The notes: generated by a model from the sequence alone, not told the origin. Positions 52,456 through 60,843 are shown, numbered from the stretch's first letter. The stretch is DNA of 64,000 bases from Pedobacter polaris (GCF_005116505.1 NZ_SWBR01000004.1:1-64000), one strand, 5' to 3'. Made by a program: numbers and translations.

Positions 52456-53253
52456 ATGCAAAAAACCGTCATAGACCAACTTGGCAACGAAGTTACATTC
52501 AATTATCCACCTAAAAGGATTGTTTCTGTTGTGCCTTCGCAAACCGAGTTGTTGTTTGATTTGGGTTTGGATGAAGAAGTAATTGGTATTACTAAATTTT
52601 GCATTCATCCGATAGAAAAATTTGCTTCGAAAACTAAGATTGGGGGAACTAAAAAATTACTCATAGAAAAAATTAGGGATTTAAAACCTGACTTAATCAT
52701 TGGCAACAAAGAAGAAAATACACAGAGCGAGATTGAATTGCTGATGCAAGAATTTCCGGTTTGGATGAGCGATATCAAAAATTTGGAGGAAGCAATGAAA
52801 ACCATTACTCAAATAAGTGAGTTGGTAAATAGAGAACCCGAAGCCGCTTATTTAAATCATTTGATTAATGCAGGTTTTACAGATTTGCAAACTTTAGCAG
52901 TAACGAAACATATTAATAAAAGTGTTGCCTATTTAATCTGGAAAGATCCTTACATGTTTGCTGGGCGACATACTTTTATAGATGATATTTTAAGAAAAAT
53001 TGGTTTGCAAAACGTAATTGACCTAAGTAGATATCCAGAGTTGGAACTCTCGCAACTCATAACCCATAACCCGCAACTTATCTTTCTTTCTTCAGAACCT
53101 TATCCGTTTAAACAAAAACATATTAATGAGATCCAATTGGCGTTACCAAATGCAAAAGTAATGTTGGTTGATGGGGAGATGTTTTCTTGGTATGGTAGCA
53201 GGTTGGTAAAAGCCGTAAATTATTTTTTTCATTTACAAGATGAATTATATTGA
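52456..53253 (+). CDS. Helical-backbone metal receptor (BtuF/FhuD-like substrate-binding protein) without signal peptide
   Basis: The fold is that of class III substrate-binding proteins: PPKRIVSVVPSQTELLFDLG, EEVIGITKFCIHP, TKIGGTKKLLIEKIRDLKPD and IFLSSEPYPFKQKH. Relatives bind cobalamin or ferric siderophores in the periplasm. Here a TAG stop (52453-52455) lies in frame directly before the ATG, so there is no room for a signal peptide or lipobox; the protein should stay in the cytoplasm. Residues ~199-208 (SQLITHNPQL) are encoded by a stretch that matches the intergenic H1 word repeat. No transporter subunits are nearby. Confidence 0.85.
   Translation: MQKTVIDQLGNEVTFNYPPKRIVSVVPSQTELLFDLGLDEEVIGITKFCIHPIEKFASKTKIGGTKKLLIEKIRDLKPDLIIGNKEENTQSEIELLMQEFPVWMSDIKNLEEAMKTITQISELVNREPEAAYLNHLINAGFTDLQTLAVTKHINKSVAYLIWKDPYMFAGRHTFIDDILRKIGLQNVIDLSRYPELELSQLITHNPQLIFLSSEPYPFKQKHINEIQLALPNAKVMLVDGEMFSWYGSRLVKAVNYFFHLQDELY
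53050..53080 (+). repeat. H1-type word repeat inside a reading frame
   Basis: TCGCAACTCATAACCCATAA CCCGCAACTTA lies in frame within the substrate-binding protein gene. The 17-mer AACTCATAACCCATAAC is identical to part of the H1 hairpin at 48094-48162. The insertion keeps the frame. Confidence 0.6.
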
Positions 53254-53264
53254 TGCATTGCTAT

Positions 53265-53272
53265 TATCTTTG
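53265..53272 (+). promoter_or_regulatory. -7 box of the small lipoprotein gene
   Basis: TATCTTTG matches TAnnTTTG exactly, overlapping the end of the upstream gene. It places the transcription start near 53279, which supports the ATG at 53304 rather than the earlier in-frame ATG at 53250. Confidence 0.5.
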
Positions 53273-53303
53273 CAATAAATACTCCCTTATCTATAAAATT
53301 TCT

Positions 53304-53606
53304 ATGAAAAGAATACTATTACTATCCCTATTTGTTGCTGTTATTTCTGGATGCACTTCTATGAAAGACTCAAATACTGCAACTCGTGTTACCGCAACAG
53401 GAACAATTGAAAAATTAGGAATGACAACCTTTCAATATGGTACGCACATACTAAAAGCAGAGAATAAAACCTATGCCTTAAAAAGTACTCGAATTAATCT
53501 TGATACTTATATAAATAAAAAGGTTACCATAAAAGGGAATAAGGTTTCCGGTTATCCATTAGAAGGTGGCCCTGAACTTATTGATGTGACGTTAGTTCAA
53601 TTCTAA
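53304..53606 (+). CDS. Small lipoprotein, unknown function
   Basis: A 100-residue protein (start MKRILLLSLFVAVISGCTSM) with a clear lipobox VISGC, so it is lipidated and exported. The remainder is a compact beta-rich sequence (TRVTATGTIEKLGMTTFQYG, then NKKVTIKGNKVSGYPLEGGP) resembling an OB-fold. The frame opens earlier at 53250, but the signal peptide and a -7 box at 53265-53272 argue for the start at 53304. No functional partner is recognised. Confidence 0.8.
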   Translation: MKRILLLSLFVAVISGCTSMKDSNTATRVTATGTIEKLGMTTFQYGTHILKAENKTYALKSTRINLDTYINKKVTIKGNKVSGYPLEGGPELIDVTLVQF

Positions 53607-53821
53607 GGTCAAAATCTTCTTGTAGTCGATGAACAAAAGATTGCAGCAAAAAGACCGACTAACCTTAATAAAATTTGCTGCAATTGCTTTTCTAATTTCT
53701 TAATGCCTCAATATTAATAAGATAGAAATATAAGGCGAATAGCAATGGTTTAATCATCATTAACATTCCAACTTACAACATTAAAACCTTACAAGATTTA
53801 TCAAAAATAAATCATCTTAAT

Positions 53822-53851
53822 TTTGTTTATTGATGCAAAACGCTATCTTTG
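53822..53851 (+). promoter_or_regulatory. Bacteroidota promoter of tRNA-Leu
   Basis: A -33 box TTTG (53822-53825) and a -7 box TATCTTTG (53844-53851) are separated by 18 bases, close to the consensus TTTG-N19-TAnnTTTG. The mature tRNA begins 22 bases downstream of the -7 box. Confidence 0.75.
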
Positions 53852-53873
53852 CAATCCAAAATAAATCCTAATT

Positions 53874-53955
53874 GCGGATGTGGCGTAATTGGTAGCCGCA
53901 CCAGACTTAGGATCTGGCGCTTCACGGCGTGGGGGTTCGAGTCCCTTCATCCGCA
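53874..53955 (+). tRNA. tRNA-Leu (anticodon TAG)
   Basis: The acceptor stem GCGGATG pairs with CATCCGC, followed by discriminator A. The anticodon stem-loop CCAGA-CTTAGGA-TCTGG gives anticodon TAG (reads CUN leucine codons). The long variable arm (CGCTTCACGGCG region) is that of a class II leucine tRNA, and the T arm is GGGGGTTCGAGTCCC-like. 3' CCA is not encoded. Confidence 0.95.
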
Positions 53956-53964
53956 CTATACATG

Positions 53965-53998
53965 AAGCCGTTCCGTTAATTCGGAGCGGCTTTTTTTT
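53965..53998 (+). terminator. Rho-independent terminator after tRNA-Leu
   Basis: AAGCCGTTCCG (53965-53975) pairs along its whole length with CGGAGCGGCTT, with one G-U pair, followed by a run of eight T. Confidence 0.9.
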
Positions 53999-54092
53999 AA
54001 AAAGACATTGATAAAAAATTAAATATAAATCGATGTGTTGTTTGAGTTCCGCAGTTTGTCTCAAATCTCATATCTCAATACTCATATCTAAA

Positions 54093-55439
54093 ATGAATAT
54101 CACACAGGAAAAAATTGACGATTTAAACGCATTAGTTAAAATTACTATCGCGCCTGAAGATTACACACCAAGAGTAGATAAAGCCCTTAAAGAGCAAGCT
54201 AAAAAAGCAAATTTACCCGGTTTCCGTAAAGGAATGGTGCCAATTGCACACATGAAAAGAATGTATGGCAAAAGCATTTTGGTAGAAGAAATCAACAATA
54301 TGTTAAGTGAAACTTTATCTAAGCACTTAACAGATAACAAAGTTGAAGTTCTTGGTCAACCTTTACCAATAATGGATGATAGTAAAGAATTTAAATGGGA
54401 TAACACAGATGAATTTGAATTTAAATATGAATTAGGTTTGGCACCAAAGGTGGATGTTGAAATTACTTCAAAAGATAAATTCACTGCTTATAACGTAAAA
54501 GCTGATAACGAAACTTTAGAAGCTCGTATCAAAAACATCCGTAAAAGCTATGGCAAAATGACAAACCCTGAAGTTTCTGCAGAAGGCGATGTGCTTTATG
54601 CTGATTTGGTACAACTGTCTCCAGACGGAACTGCTTTTGAAGGAGGTATTACCAGTACAGGATCTATCCGTTTAGACTTAGTAACAGACAAAAAGATTTT
54701 AAAATCTTTAGTTGGTTTAAAGAAGGATGCGGTTGTTGAATTAGACATTCAAAAAGCATTTGATAACAATGAAACTGTAATTGCAAAATTGTTAAACATT
54801 GGCGAAGAGGATGCAAAAGATTTGAAATCGAAATTCCAAGTAACGGTTAAAAATGTAAACCGTTTAGAAGAATCAGACTTAAATCAAGAGTTCTTTGATA
54901 AAATATTTGGTGCAGGTTTAGTAACTGATGAAGCTGGTTTTAGAGCTAAAATTACTGAGGAGGTAGAAAGTATGTTTAAGCAAGATGCAGATCGCAAATT
55001 GCAAAATGATATCTACACGCAGTTAACAGAGCAAACTAAAATGCAATTGCCTGATGAGTTTTTACGTAAGTGGTTAAAAGCTACTAACGAGAAATTAACT
55101 GATGAGGAGTTAGAACAAGGTTATGCTGATTTCGCAAAGAACCTTAAATGGACTTTGATTGAAAACAAAATCATCACTGAAAACGAAATTAAAATTGACT
55201 ATAAGGATGTTTTCGAAACTGCTAAGCAACGTTTAGATGCACAGTTTAGAATGTACAGCCCACAACCAATGCCAGAAGATCAGTTAGCTCAATATACAGC
55301 TACTTTCTTGCAAGAAAAAGAAAATGCTAATCGTATTTTCGATGAGGTTAAGGCATTAAAAGTATTCGAACACATACAATCGGTAGCAACCTTAGATCAA
55401 AAAGACATAGACTATAACAAGTTTATAGCATTGAAATAA
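54093..55439 (+). CDS. tig: Trigger factor, ribosome-bound chaperone
   Basis: Binds nascent chains at the ribosomal exit tunnel. The ATG at 54093 (MNITQEKIDDLNALVKITIA) gives 448 residues; an upstream in-frame ATG at 54033 would add residues from a word-type repeat (54057-54091). The ribosome-binding loop is LPGFRKGMVPIAHMKRMYGK, matching the GFRxGK signature. The central PPIase-like domain (~150-245, EGDVLYADLVQLSPDG) and helical C-terminal arms follow. As in many bacteria, clpP and clpX lie downstream, here after a terminator. Confidence 0.95.
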   Translation: MNITQEKIDDLNALVKITIAPEDYTPRVDKALKEQAKKANLPGFRKGMVPIAHMKRMYGKSILVEEINNMLSETLSKHLTDNKVEVLGQPLPIMDDSKEFKWDNTDEFEFKYELGLAPKVDVEITSKDKFTAYNVKADNETLEARIKNIRKSYGKMTNPEVSAEGDVLYADLVQLSPDGTAFEGGITSTGSIRLDLVTDKKILKSLVGLKKDAVVELDIQKAFDNNETVIAKLLNIGEEDAKDLKSKFQVTVKNVNRLEESDLNQEFFDKIFGAGLVTDEAGFRAKITEEVESMFKQDADRKLQNDIYTQLTEQTKMQLPDEFLRKWLKATNEKLTDEELEQGYADFAKNLKWTLIENKIITENEIKIDYKDVFETAKQRLDAQFRMYSPQPMPEDQLAQYTATFLQEKENANRIFDEVKALKVFEHIQSVATLDQKDIDYNKFIALK

Positions 55440-55517
55440 TCGAGGTTTGTCATCCTGAGCTTGTCTAAGGGTTATGAACGATAGTTACATCTGACAAATT
55501 AGGTAATATTGATATTG

Positions 55518-55544
55518 TTAAAAGCAGCGTTAAGCTGCTTTTAA
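55518..55544 (+). terminator. Terminator-like hairpin after tig
   Basis: Perfect 11-bp stem TTAAAAGCAGC (55518-55528) / GCTGCTTTTAA (55534-55544) with loop GTTAA; the T-rich side of the stem can serve as the U tract. It is symmetric and could work in both directions. Confidence 0.75.
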
Positions 55545-55662
55545 TTTATATAATAGATTTTTTATCAATAGCAATGTGCTATATTGTCACTAAAATCTGC
55601 TTGGTATGTTCTTTGATTATTATGAAATTGTAAACGATTAATTTGTAATTTTCAATCGAAAT

Positions 55663-55704
55663 GTAAATTATATTTTGATTTGATAAGCAGAGGTTATAAT
55701 TTAC
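55663..55704. promoter_or_regulatory. 10-bp inverted repeat in the clpP upstream region
   Basis: GTAAATTATA (55663-55672) and TATAATTTAC (55695-55704) are perfectly complementary with 22 bases between them, starting 86 bp upstream of the clpP ATG. It may be an operator for a stress regulator or form an RNA hairpin. Confidence 0.4.
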
Positions 55705-55748
55705 GTTATTCTTAAAAAGACATACTTAAAGGATTAATTCCCATTCAC

Positions 55749-56435
55749 ATGAAAATAGATAAAGAAGAATTTAGAAAATACGCAGTTAAACACCATAGAA
55801 TTAACGGACTAAATGTAGATCGTTATATTGGAGCAACTAATAATTCTCCAAAATCAATGACACCATATATCATTGAAGAGCGCCAGTTAAATGTAGCTCA
55901 AATGGACGTTTTCTCTCGTTTAATGATGGATCGTATCATCTTTTTAGGTGATGCTATTTATGATGGAAATGCAAATATCATTCAAGCTCAGTTGTTATTC
56001 TTGCAATCAACAGATGCTAACAGAGATATTCAAATCTATATCAACTCTCCAGGTGGTTCAGTTTATGCAGGTTTAGGTATTTATGATACTATGCAATACA
56101 TCACACCAGATGTGGCTACAATTTGTACGGGTATGGCGGCATCAATGGGTGCTGTATTATTGGTAGCAGGTGCAGAAGGTAAACGCGCTGCATTAACGCA
56201 TTCTAGAGTAATGATTCACCAACCATCGGGAGGCGCACAAGGAGTTGCTTCGGATATGGAAATTAACTTGAGAGAGATGTTAAAATTGAAAAAAGAATTA
56301 TATGACATCATTTCTAAACATTCTGGTCAAAACTACGAATGGGTAGAAAAAGCATCTGATCGCGATTACTGGATGAAAGCTGACGAGGCTAAAAGTTTTG
56401 GTATGATTGATGAGGTGTTAGGTTCTACAAAATAA
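55749..56435 (+). CDS. clpP: ATP-dependent Clp protease proteolytic subunit
   Basis: The serine peptidase core of ClpXP. The catalytic triad is readable with the usual spacing: Ser132 in TGMAASMGAVLL, His157 in VMIHQPSGG and Asp206 in SDRDYWM. The fold landmarks IYINSPGGSVYAGLGIYDTM are present. The 228-residue length includes an ~35-residue N-terminal extension that may be a propeptide. clpX begins 99 bp downstream, beyond an H1 word repeat. Confidence 0.96.
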   Translation: MKIDKEEFRKYAVKHHRINGLNVDRYIGATNNSPKSMTPYIIEERQLNVAQMDVFSRLMMDRIIFLGDAIYDGNANIIQAQLLFLQSTDANRDIQIYINSPGGSVYAGLGIYDTMQYITPDVATICTGMAASMGAVLLVAGAEGKRAALTHSRVMIHQPSGGAQGVASDMEINLREMLKLKKELYDIISKHSGQNYEWVEKASDRDYWMKADEAKSFGMIDEVLGSTK

Positions 56436-56440
56436 ATAAT

Positions 56441-56525
56441 TAGTTATGAGTTGCGTGTTGTAGGTTAAAGGTCTAGATGTAAAACTAGATGAGTAACCCA
56501 TAGCCTGTAACCCATAACCCATAAC
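56441..56525. repeat. Word-type hairpin repeat (family H1) between clpP and clpX
   Basis: TAGTTATGAGTTGCGTGTTG TAGGTTAAAGGTCTAGATGT, then AAAACTAGATGAGTAACCCA TAGCCTGTAACCCATAACCC ATAAC. The centre has its own small palindrome TCTAGATGTAAAACTAGA. It is the same family as in the ABC array, so it is not specific to transporter genes. Confidence 0.7.
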
Positions 56526-56534
56526 AGAAAGAAA

Positions 56535-57773
56535 ATGGCTAAACAAAACAAAGACTCACGTTGCTCATTCTGCAACTCTCCTAAGCAAGAAACTTTAATG
56601 CTTATAGAGGGAATGGACGCATATATTTGCGATAAATGTGTAACGCAGGCTAATGTTTTACTTGCACAAGAGTTAGGCAATAAAAAAAGTAAAGCTTTCG
56701 ACGAAACATTTAATTTGCTAAAGCCTGCAGAAATTAAAGCGCACATTGATCAATATGTTATTGGACAAGATGATGCTAAAAAAGTGCTTTCTGTAGCCGT
56801 TTATAATCATTACAAACGCTTAAGTCAAAAAATTGATAAAGATGAAGTTGAGATTGAAAAATCTAACATCATGTTGGTTGGTGAAACTGGAACTGGTAAA
56901 ACATTATTAGCTAAAACAATAGCAAAAATATTGCATGTGCCTTTTTGTATTGTAGATGCAACTGTTTTAACAGAAGCTGGCTATGTTGGTGAAGACGTAG
57001 AAAGTATATTAACCCGTTTATTGCAAGCTGCAGATTATGATGTAGCTTCGGCAGAACGTGGTATTGTATATATTGATGAGGTTGATAAAGTTGCTCGTAA
57101 AAGTGACAACCCTTCAATTACAAGAGATGTTTCTGGTGAAGGTGTACAACAAGCACTTCTTAAAATATTAGAAGGAACTATTGTAAATGTACCTCCACAG
57201 GGTGGAAGAAAACACCCTGATCAGAAGATGATCCCTGTAGACACCAACAATATTTTATTTATATGTGGAGGTGCTTTTGATGGTATTGAACGCAAAATTG
57301 CCAATCGCTTACGTACACAAGCTGTAGGGTATAAAGTTAAAAGGGATGATGTAGAGTTAGATTTAAAAAACCTGTACAAATACATTACACCTCAAGATTT
57401 AAAGGCATTCGGATTAATACCAGAGTTAATTGGTCGTGTACCTGTTTTAACGCACCTTAATCCATTAGATATTCAAGCATTGCGCAATATCCTTACCGAA
57501 CCTAGAAATTCTTTAATGAAGCAGTATACAAAGCTTTTTGAGTATGAGGATGTAAGTTTAATATTTGAAGATGATGTTTTAGATTTCATTGTAAATAAAG
57601 CAATGGAATACAAACTAGGAGCAAGGGGATTGCGCTCCATTTGTGAAGCAATAATGCTCGATGCAATGTACGACACACCATCAGATCAGACAATTAAGGA
57701 ATTGCATATCACCCTAGATTATGCCATTGAGAAATTTGAAAAGGCAGACTTTAAGAAGTTAAAAGCAGCATAA
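56535..57773 (+). CDS. clpX: ATP-dependent Clp protease ATP-binding subunit ClpX
   Basis: The AAA+ unfoldase that feeds ClpP. An N-terminal zinc-binding domain ([10 protein letters not shown]...CDKC) recognises adaptors and substrates. The AAA+ core shows Walker A GETGTGKT, pore loop GYVGEDVE, Walker [10 protein letters not shown] and a C-terminal domain with [10 protein letters not shown]. The length of 412 residues is typical. It ends in a strong terminator at 57776-57808. Confidence 0.97.
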   Translation: MAKQNKDSRCSFCNSPKQETLMLIEGMDAYICDKCVTQANVLLAQELGNKKSKAFDETFNLLKPAEIKAHIDQYVIGQDDAKKVLSVAVYNHYKRLSQKIDKDEVEIEKSNIMLVGETGTGKTLLAKTIAKILHVPFCIVDATVLTEAGYVGEDVESILTRLLQAADYDVASAERGIVYIDEVDKVARKSDNPSITRDVSGEGVQQALLKILEGTIVNVPPQGGRKHPDQKMIPVDTNNILFICGGAFDGIERKIANRLRTQAVGYKVKRDDVELDLKNLYKYITPQDLKAFGLIPELIGRVPVLTHLNPLDIQALRNILTEPRNSLMKQYTKLFEYEDVSLIFEDDVLDFIVNKAMEYKLGARGLRSICEAIMLDAMYDTPSDQTIKELHITLDYAIEKFEKADFKKLKAA

Positions 57774-57775
57774 AA

Positions 57776-57808
57776 AAATCCTTCCCGAAACCGGGAGGGA
57801 TTTTTTTT
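57776..57808 (+). terminator. Rho-independent terminator after clpX
   Basis: AAATCCTTCCCG pairs with CGGGAGGGATTT around the loop AAAC, followed by a run of T. Confidence 0.9.
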
Positions 57809-57888
57809 AATACTTTAAATTAGAGCATGGACCATAGACTATGGACTATCGACTAAAATTAATACATTTATAAAAAGGAGTACAAAAT

Positions 57889-58752
57889 ATGAACGAAGAA
57901 AAAGAAGTAAAACAGGACGCAAAAATTGTAGCGAAAGCTAAAAAAGTAAAAGAAGTAGAAACTCCAGTAAAATCAGGCTTAAAATCTAAAGAAGATATTG
58001 TTAAAAATTGGTTGCCACGTTATACGGGTAGACCGTTAGAAGATTTTGGTAAATATATATTATTAACCAATTTTAGTAAATACCTAAGCATGTTTTCTGA
58101 ATGGAATGATAATGCTCCAATTATGGGTTTAGATAAGCCAATGCAAAGTGTTACTGCAAATGGCATAACTATTATCAATTTTGGTATGGGCAGCCCTATG
58201 GCAGCAACAATGATGGATTTATTAACCGCAATTGCGCCAAAAGCAGTTTTGTTTTTAGGTAAATGTGGAGGCTTAAAAAAGAAGAACCAATTGGGTGACT
58301 TAATTTTGCCAATTGCAGCAATTAGGGGAGAAGGAACCTCAAATGATTATTTACCAGCCGAAGTTCCTGCATTGCCATCATTTGCTTTACAGAAAGCGAT
58401 TTCAACAACCATTAGAGATCATTCTAGAGATTATTGGACAGGAACATGCTATACTACTAACCGCAGGGTTTGGGAGCATGACAAAGAATTTAAAAAATAC
58501 CTAAAAACTTTACGTGCTATGGCTGTTGATATGGAAACTGCAACCATTTTTACCACAGGTTTTGCTAATAAAATTCCAACAGGAGCATTGTTATTAGTAT
58601 CAGATCAACCAATGATACCTGAAGGTGTAAAAACAGCTGAAAGCGATAGTTCAGTAACTACAAATTATGTAGATAGCCACCTTAAAATAGGAATTGACTC
58701 TTTAAAGCAGTTAATTAATGGTGGTGCAACAGTAAAACACTTAAGGTTTTAG
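57889..58752 (+). CDS. AMP nucleosidase (phosphorylase superfamily)
   Basis: Hydrolyses AMP to adenine and ribose 5-phosphate. After a charged ~40-residue N-terminal tail, the nucleoside phosphorylase fold begins; landmarks are NFGMGSPMAATMMDLLTAIA, VLFLGKCGGLKKKNQLGDLI, AIRGEGTSNDYLPAEVPALP and AVDMETATIF. The short 287-residue form without the E. coli-type regulatory N-terminal domain is usual for Bacteroidota AMP nucleosidases. A purine-rich AAAAAGGAG precedes the ATG by 8 bases, one of the few SD-like sites in the window. A hairpin follows (58788-58819). Confidence 0.9.
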   Translation: MNEEKEVKQDAKIVAKAKKVKEVETPVKSGLKSKEDIVKNWLPRYTGRPLEDFGKYILLTNFSKYLSMFSEWNDNAPIMGLDKPMQSVTANGITIINFGMGSPMAATMMDLLTAIAPKAVLFLGKCGGLKKKNQLGDLILPIAAIRGEGTSNDYLPAEVPALPSFALQKAISTTIRDHSRDYWTGTCYTTNRRVWEHDKEFKKYLKTLRAMAVDMETATIFTTGFANKIPTGALLLVSDQPMIPEGVKTAESDSSVTTNYVDSHLKIGIDSLKQLINGGATVKHLRF

Positions 58753-58787
58753 TAGTACTGTCATCCAGAGCGAGAGTAAAGTTCTTG

Positions 58788-58819
58788 AAGAGAAATTTAG
58801 AAATGAGTTTCTCTTTTTT
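58788..58819 (+). terminator. Terminator-like hairpin after the AMP nucleosidase gene
   Basis: AAGAGAAA (58788-58795) pairs with TTTCTCTT (58808-58815) around a 12-base loop and runs into TTTTT. Confidence 0.6.
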
Positions 58820-59016
58820 GTTTTGAAAAGCAAAGGCAGTAAATATTTGGAAATTCCAGTCCTTTTTTTCGCTTTACTTCACCCAATAAAAATTGGGCTC
58901 GTGCTCGCTTCAATAAGGTTTATTGAACTTAAGATTGTAAAACTATTTAGGTTTTGGATGCAAAGGGACTCAACTTACAGATTATTGGTTTTTATCCAGA
59001 TTTAAAAATTCTTTCT

Positions 59017-59556
59017 TTAATAGAATGTTAATTTATTCCACTTATCCTTCCATTTTTTATCTTCAATTCTATGGCGGTAAGTGTTCAAATTGAAATTGGG
59101 AGTAGGTTTAACTATTAAATTAAATAAATCATCTAATCCATAAGGAGCAATATATTGAAGTTGCCCTTCCTTATTTAATCTAACCCCAACTGCAGTAGCA
59201 GTTTCTGGCCAAAATGAAATTGCATGGTTACAATCATTATATGGCATATGGCCATTTCTTATGTGCATTAATGCCTGGTTTTTTACTGACCAATTAATGG
59301 TAAAATCTACCAATTTTAGCTTTTCTTCAATTATCAAATCCTCTTGTTTGTGTAATTTATTGCTATCAAAATAAATAACGTCTACATCATTAAGTGTCGT
59401 TCGTTCTATTTGATGTTTAACATCCCAAATTTTATTTCTTACAAACCCAGCACCTATCCAGCAATCATCTAATTCTAAATTCTTAACAGTATTTAAAATA
59501 GTCATCATCCACTTATCTGAAATTATAATCTCATTAAATTCCTTGCTAAAATTCAT
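59017..59556 (-). CDS. Nucleotidyltransferase family protein (NTP_transf_6/DUF925 type)
   Basis: A 179-residue soluble protein with the family's features: MMTILNTVKNLELDDCWIGA, GFVRNKIWD, and LNDVDVIYFD (the two-aspartate metal site in a DVDVxYFD strand). The C-terminal part contains GLDDLFNLIVKPTP. Family members are predicted nucleotidyltransferases of unknown substrate. It is the last gene of a run of minus-strand genes, 56 bp after a TfoX-like gene, and could be co-transcribed with them. Confidence 0.82.
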   Translation of the reverse strand: MNFSKEFNEIIISDKWMMTILNTVKNLELDDCWIGAGFVRNKIWDVKHQIERTTLNDVDVIYFDSNKLHKQEDLIIEEKLKLVDFTINWSVKNQALMHIRNGHMPYNDCNHAISFWPETATAVGVRLNKEGQLQYIAPYGLDDLFNLIVKPTPNFNLNTYRHRIEDKKWKDKWNKLTFY

Positions 59557-59612
59557 TATTATTAATTGTAATTAATTATCGGTTGTGAAACATCAGTGGC
59601 AGTATTATATTT

Positions 59613-59966
59613 TTATAGGATAGATTTCCCAATTCTCGGATCATTCTTTTTGATGAGTTCACACGCTTTAATCACATTTTCTTCAAAGTCTTCATCAGTC
59701 GATGATAATAATTGCCATTTAGTTTCATCAATCTTTCCCATAATTCCAGTTATTGATTTTAAAATAGGGAAGTCTTGTATTAAACTTTGATGGTGGTTTT
59801 TATTGGTAGCAATCCATACACCATTGTTTTCTGGGTTTTTATCCCTTTTTCTAAGGATGAGGACAAGTTTATCACCTACATATATAGCAAACATTCCAAA
59901 CATTGGTTTTATCCTAATTTGAATTGGAAATAATTGATCTATCACAAAGTTGAATGGAATTTCCAT
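59613..59966 (-). CDS. Small protein resembling the TfoX N-terminal domain
   Basis: 117 residues, soluble. The segment IKPMFGMFAIYVGDKLVLIL resembles the KxMFGGxGxY strand-turn of TfoX/Sxy N-terminal domains, and the rest (GVWIATNKNHHQSLIQDFP) suggests a conserved Bacteroidota-specific version. No known role can be assigned; competence regulation should not be assumed. It lies 36 bp downstream of the mepB-like gene on the same strand. Confidence 0.6.
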   Translation of the reverse strand: MEIPFNFVIDQLFPIQIRIKPMFGMFAIYVGDKLVLILRKRDKNPENNGVWIATNKNHHQSLIQDFPILKSITGIMGKIDETKWQLLSSTDEDFEENVIKACELIKKNDPRIGKSIL

Positions 59967-60002
59967 ATACCAAGGTAAAAAATAAAGATCAGCTTCATGA
60001 GT

Positions 60003-60503
60003 TTAAGCTAAACTCATCAACTGATTTATTCGATTGATATCAATTAAATGAGCAGAGGCATCAATAAAATAATTGAGCTGCCATAGCTGTGTTTTTTTTG
60101 CTTGTTTATTAGTGGTAATATCCCAAGATGGATAAACTCTAATCCCCCTTTTACCTTGTTTTTTAGGATTAGATACTATCCCTTTCTCCAATAAAATAGA
60201 TTTAGGAAAAATAAATTGGCCAAATAAATCTCCATTTCTAGTGCTGATAATTATTAAATCAAAATCATCATTAACATGAAATGGTGTTGTTTCACCATTT
60301 TCATCTCTTTTCCAAATGGTAACAAACTGACCGGTTTTTGTGGGTGTAATTTTTGCCGTTCTATGTAGTACTGATTTGCTATTTAATTGAAATGTACAAG
60401 CATCATATTCGGCACTTTCTTCTTCTATTTTTAACTCAGAGAAGTTGAAGCCGCATTTATCATAAATTAAGTTTTTTGCAATAGCTAAGTTATTGATGTT
60501 CAT
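60003..60503 (-). CDS. MepB family protein
   Basis: 166 residues that fit the MepB family (named after a gene beside the staphylococcal MepA efflux pump): EEESAEYDACTFQLNSKSVL, TKTGQFVTIWKRDENGETTP, FHVNDDFDLIIIS and GQFIFPKSILLEKGIVSNPK. The biochemical function of MepB is not known. It overlaps the upstream cupin gene by 14 bases, suggesting coupled translation; no MepA-like pump is present here. Confidence 0.88.
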   Translation of the reverse strand: MNINNLAIAKNLIYDKCGFNFSELKIEEESAEYDACTFQLNSKSVLHRTAKITPTKTGQFVTIWKRDENGETTPFHVNDDFDLIIISTRNGDLFGQFIFPKSILLEKGIVSNPKKQGKRGIRVYPSWDITTNKQAKKTQLWQLNYFIDASAHLIDINRINQLMSLA

Positions 60504-60843
60504 TGTACTTTAAAAAATCCCCGTCAATAATTAACAATTTTACCCCATTTTTAGAAATAGAACGATGAGAACTCAAATCATCCGAAACGATGTAGCTCAT
60601 CCCTTTAGTTAAAGAAAATGCTTCTCCATTTTTCAACTCACTCACAAATTCTCCTTCTAAGCAATAAACAATATGACCTTTTTGGCACCAATGATCAGCT
60701 AAATATCCTGCAGCATAGGTTACCAGCCTAATTCTAAGACCATCAAATTGGAGTGTTTGCCAAAACGAAGTTCCGGTTTCTCCTTTGTGTTCTGTTTTCT
60801 CAATTTTGCTCCAATCTATAGTTTGGAAAGGGATGTTAGACAT
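60490..60843 (-). CDS. DHCW-motif cupin fold protein
   Basis: A 117-residue single-domain cupin. The variant of the family's name motif is seen in GYLADHWCQKGHIVYCLEGE, followed by the second cupin motif GMSYIVSDDLSSHRSISKNG. Such proteins are soluble; ligand and reaction are unknown. It overlaps mepB by 14 bases and lies 22 bp after the SixA-like gene, so it is part of the same transcript. Confidence 0.85.
   Translation of the reverse strand: MSNIPFQTIDWSKIEKTEHKGETGTSFWQTLQFDGLRIRLVTYAAGYLADHWCQKGHIVYCLEGEFVSELKNGEAFSLTKGMSYIVSDDLSSHRSISKNGVKLLIIDGDFLKYNEHQ

Larger units (their letters stand above)
55440..55748. other. Spacer and leader between tig and clpP
   Basis: It holds a 'tttgtcatcctgagcttgtc'-type dispersed repeat (55446-55466), the tig terminator (55518-55544), and a long AT-rich clpP leader with a perfect 10-bp inverted repeat at 55663-55704 (listed separately). 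I see no gene. Confidence 0.5.

Noticed and set aside
55440..55748. Riboswitch or structured ncRNA upstream of clpP
   Set aside because: Apart from one terminator and one inverted repeat, the leader is AT-rich without a conserved aptamer pattern that I can recognise.
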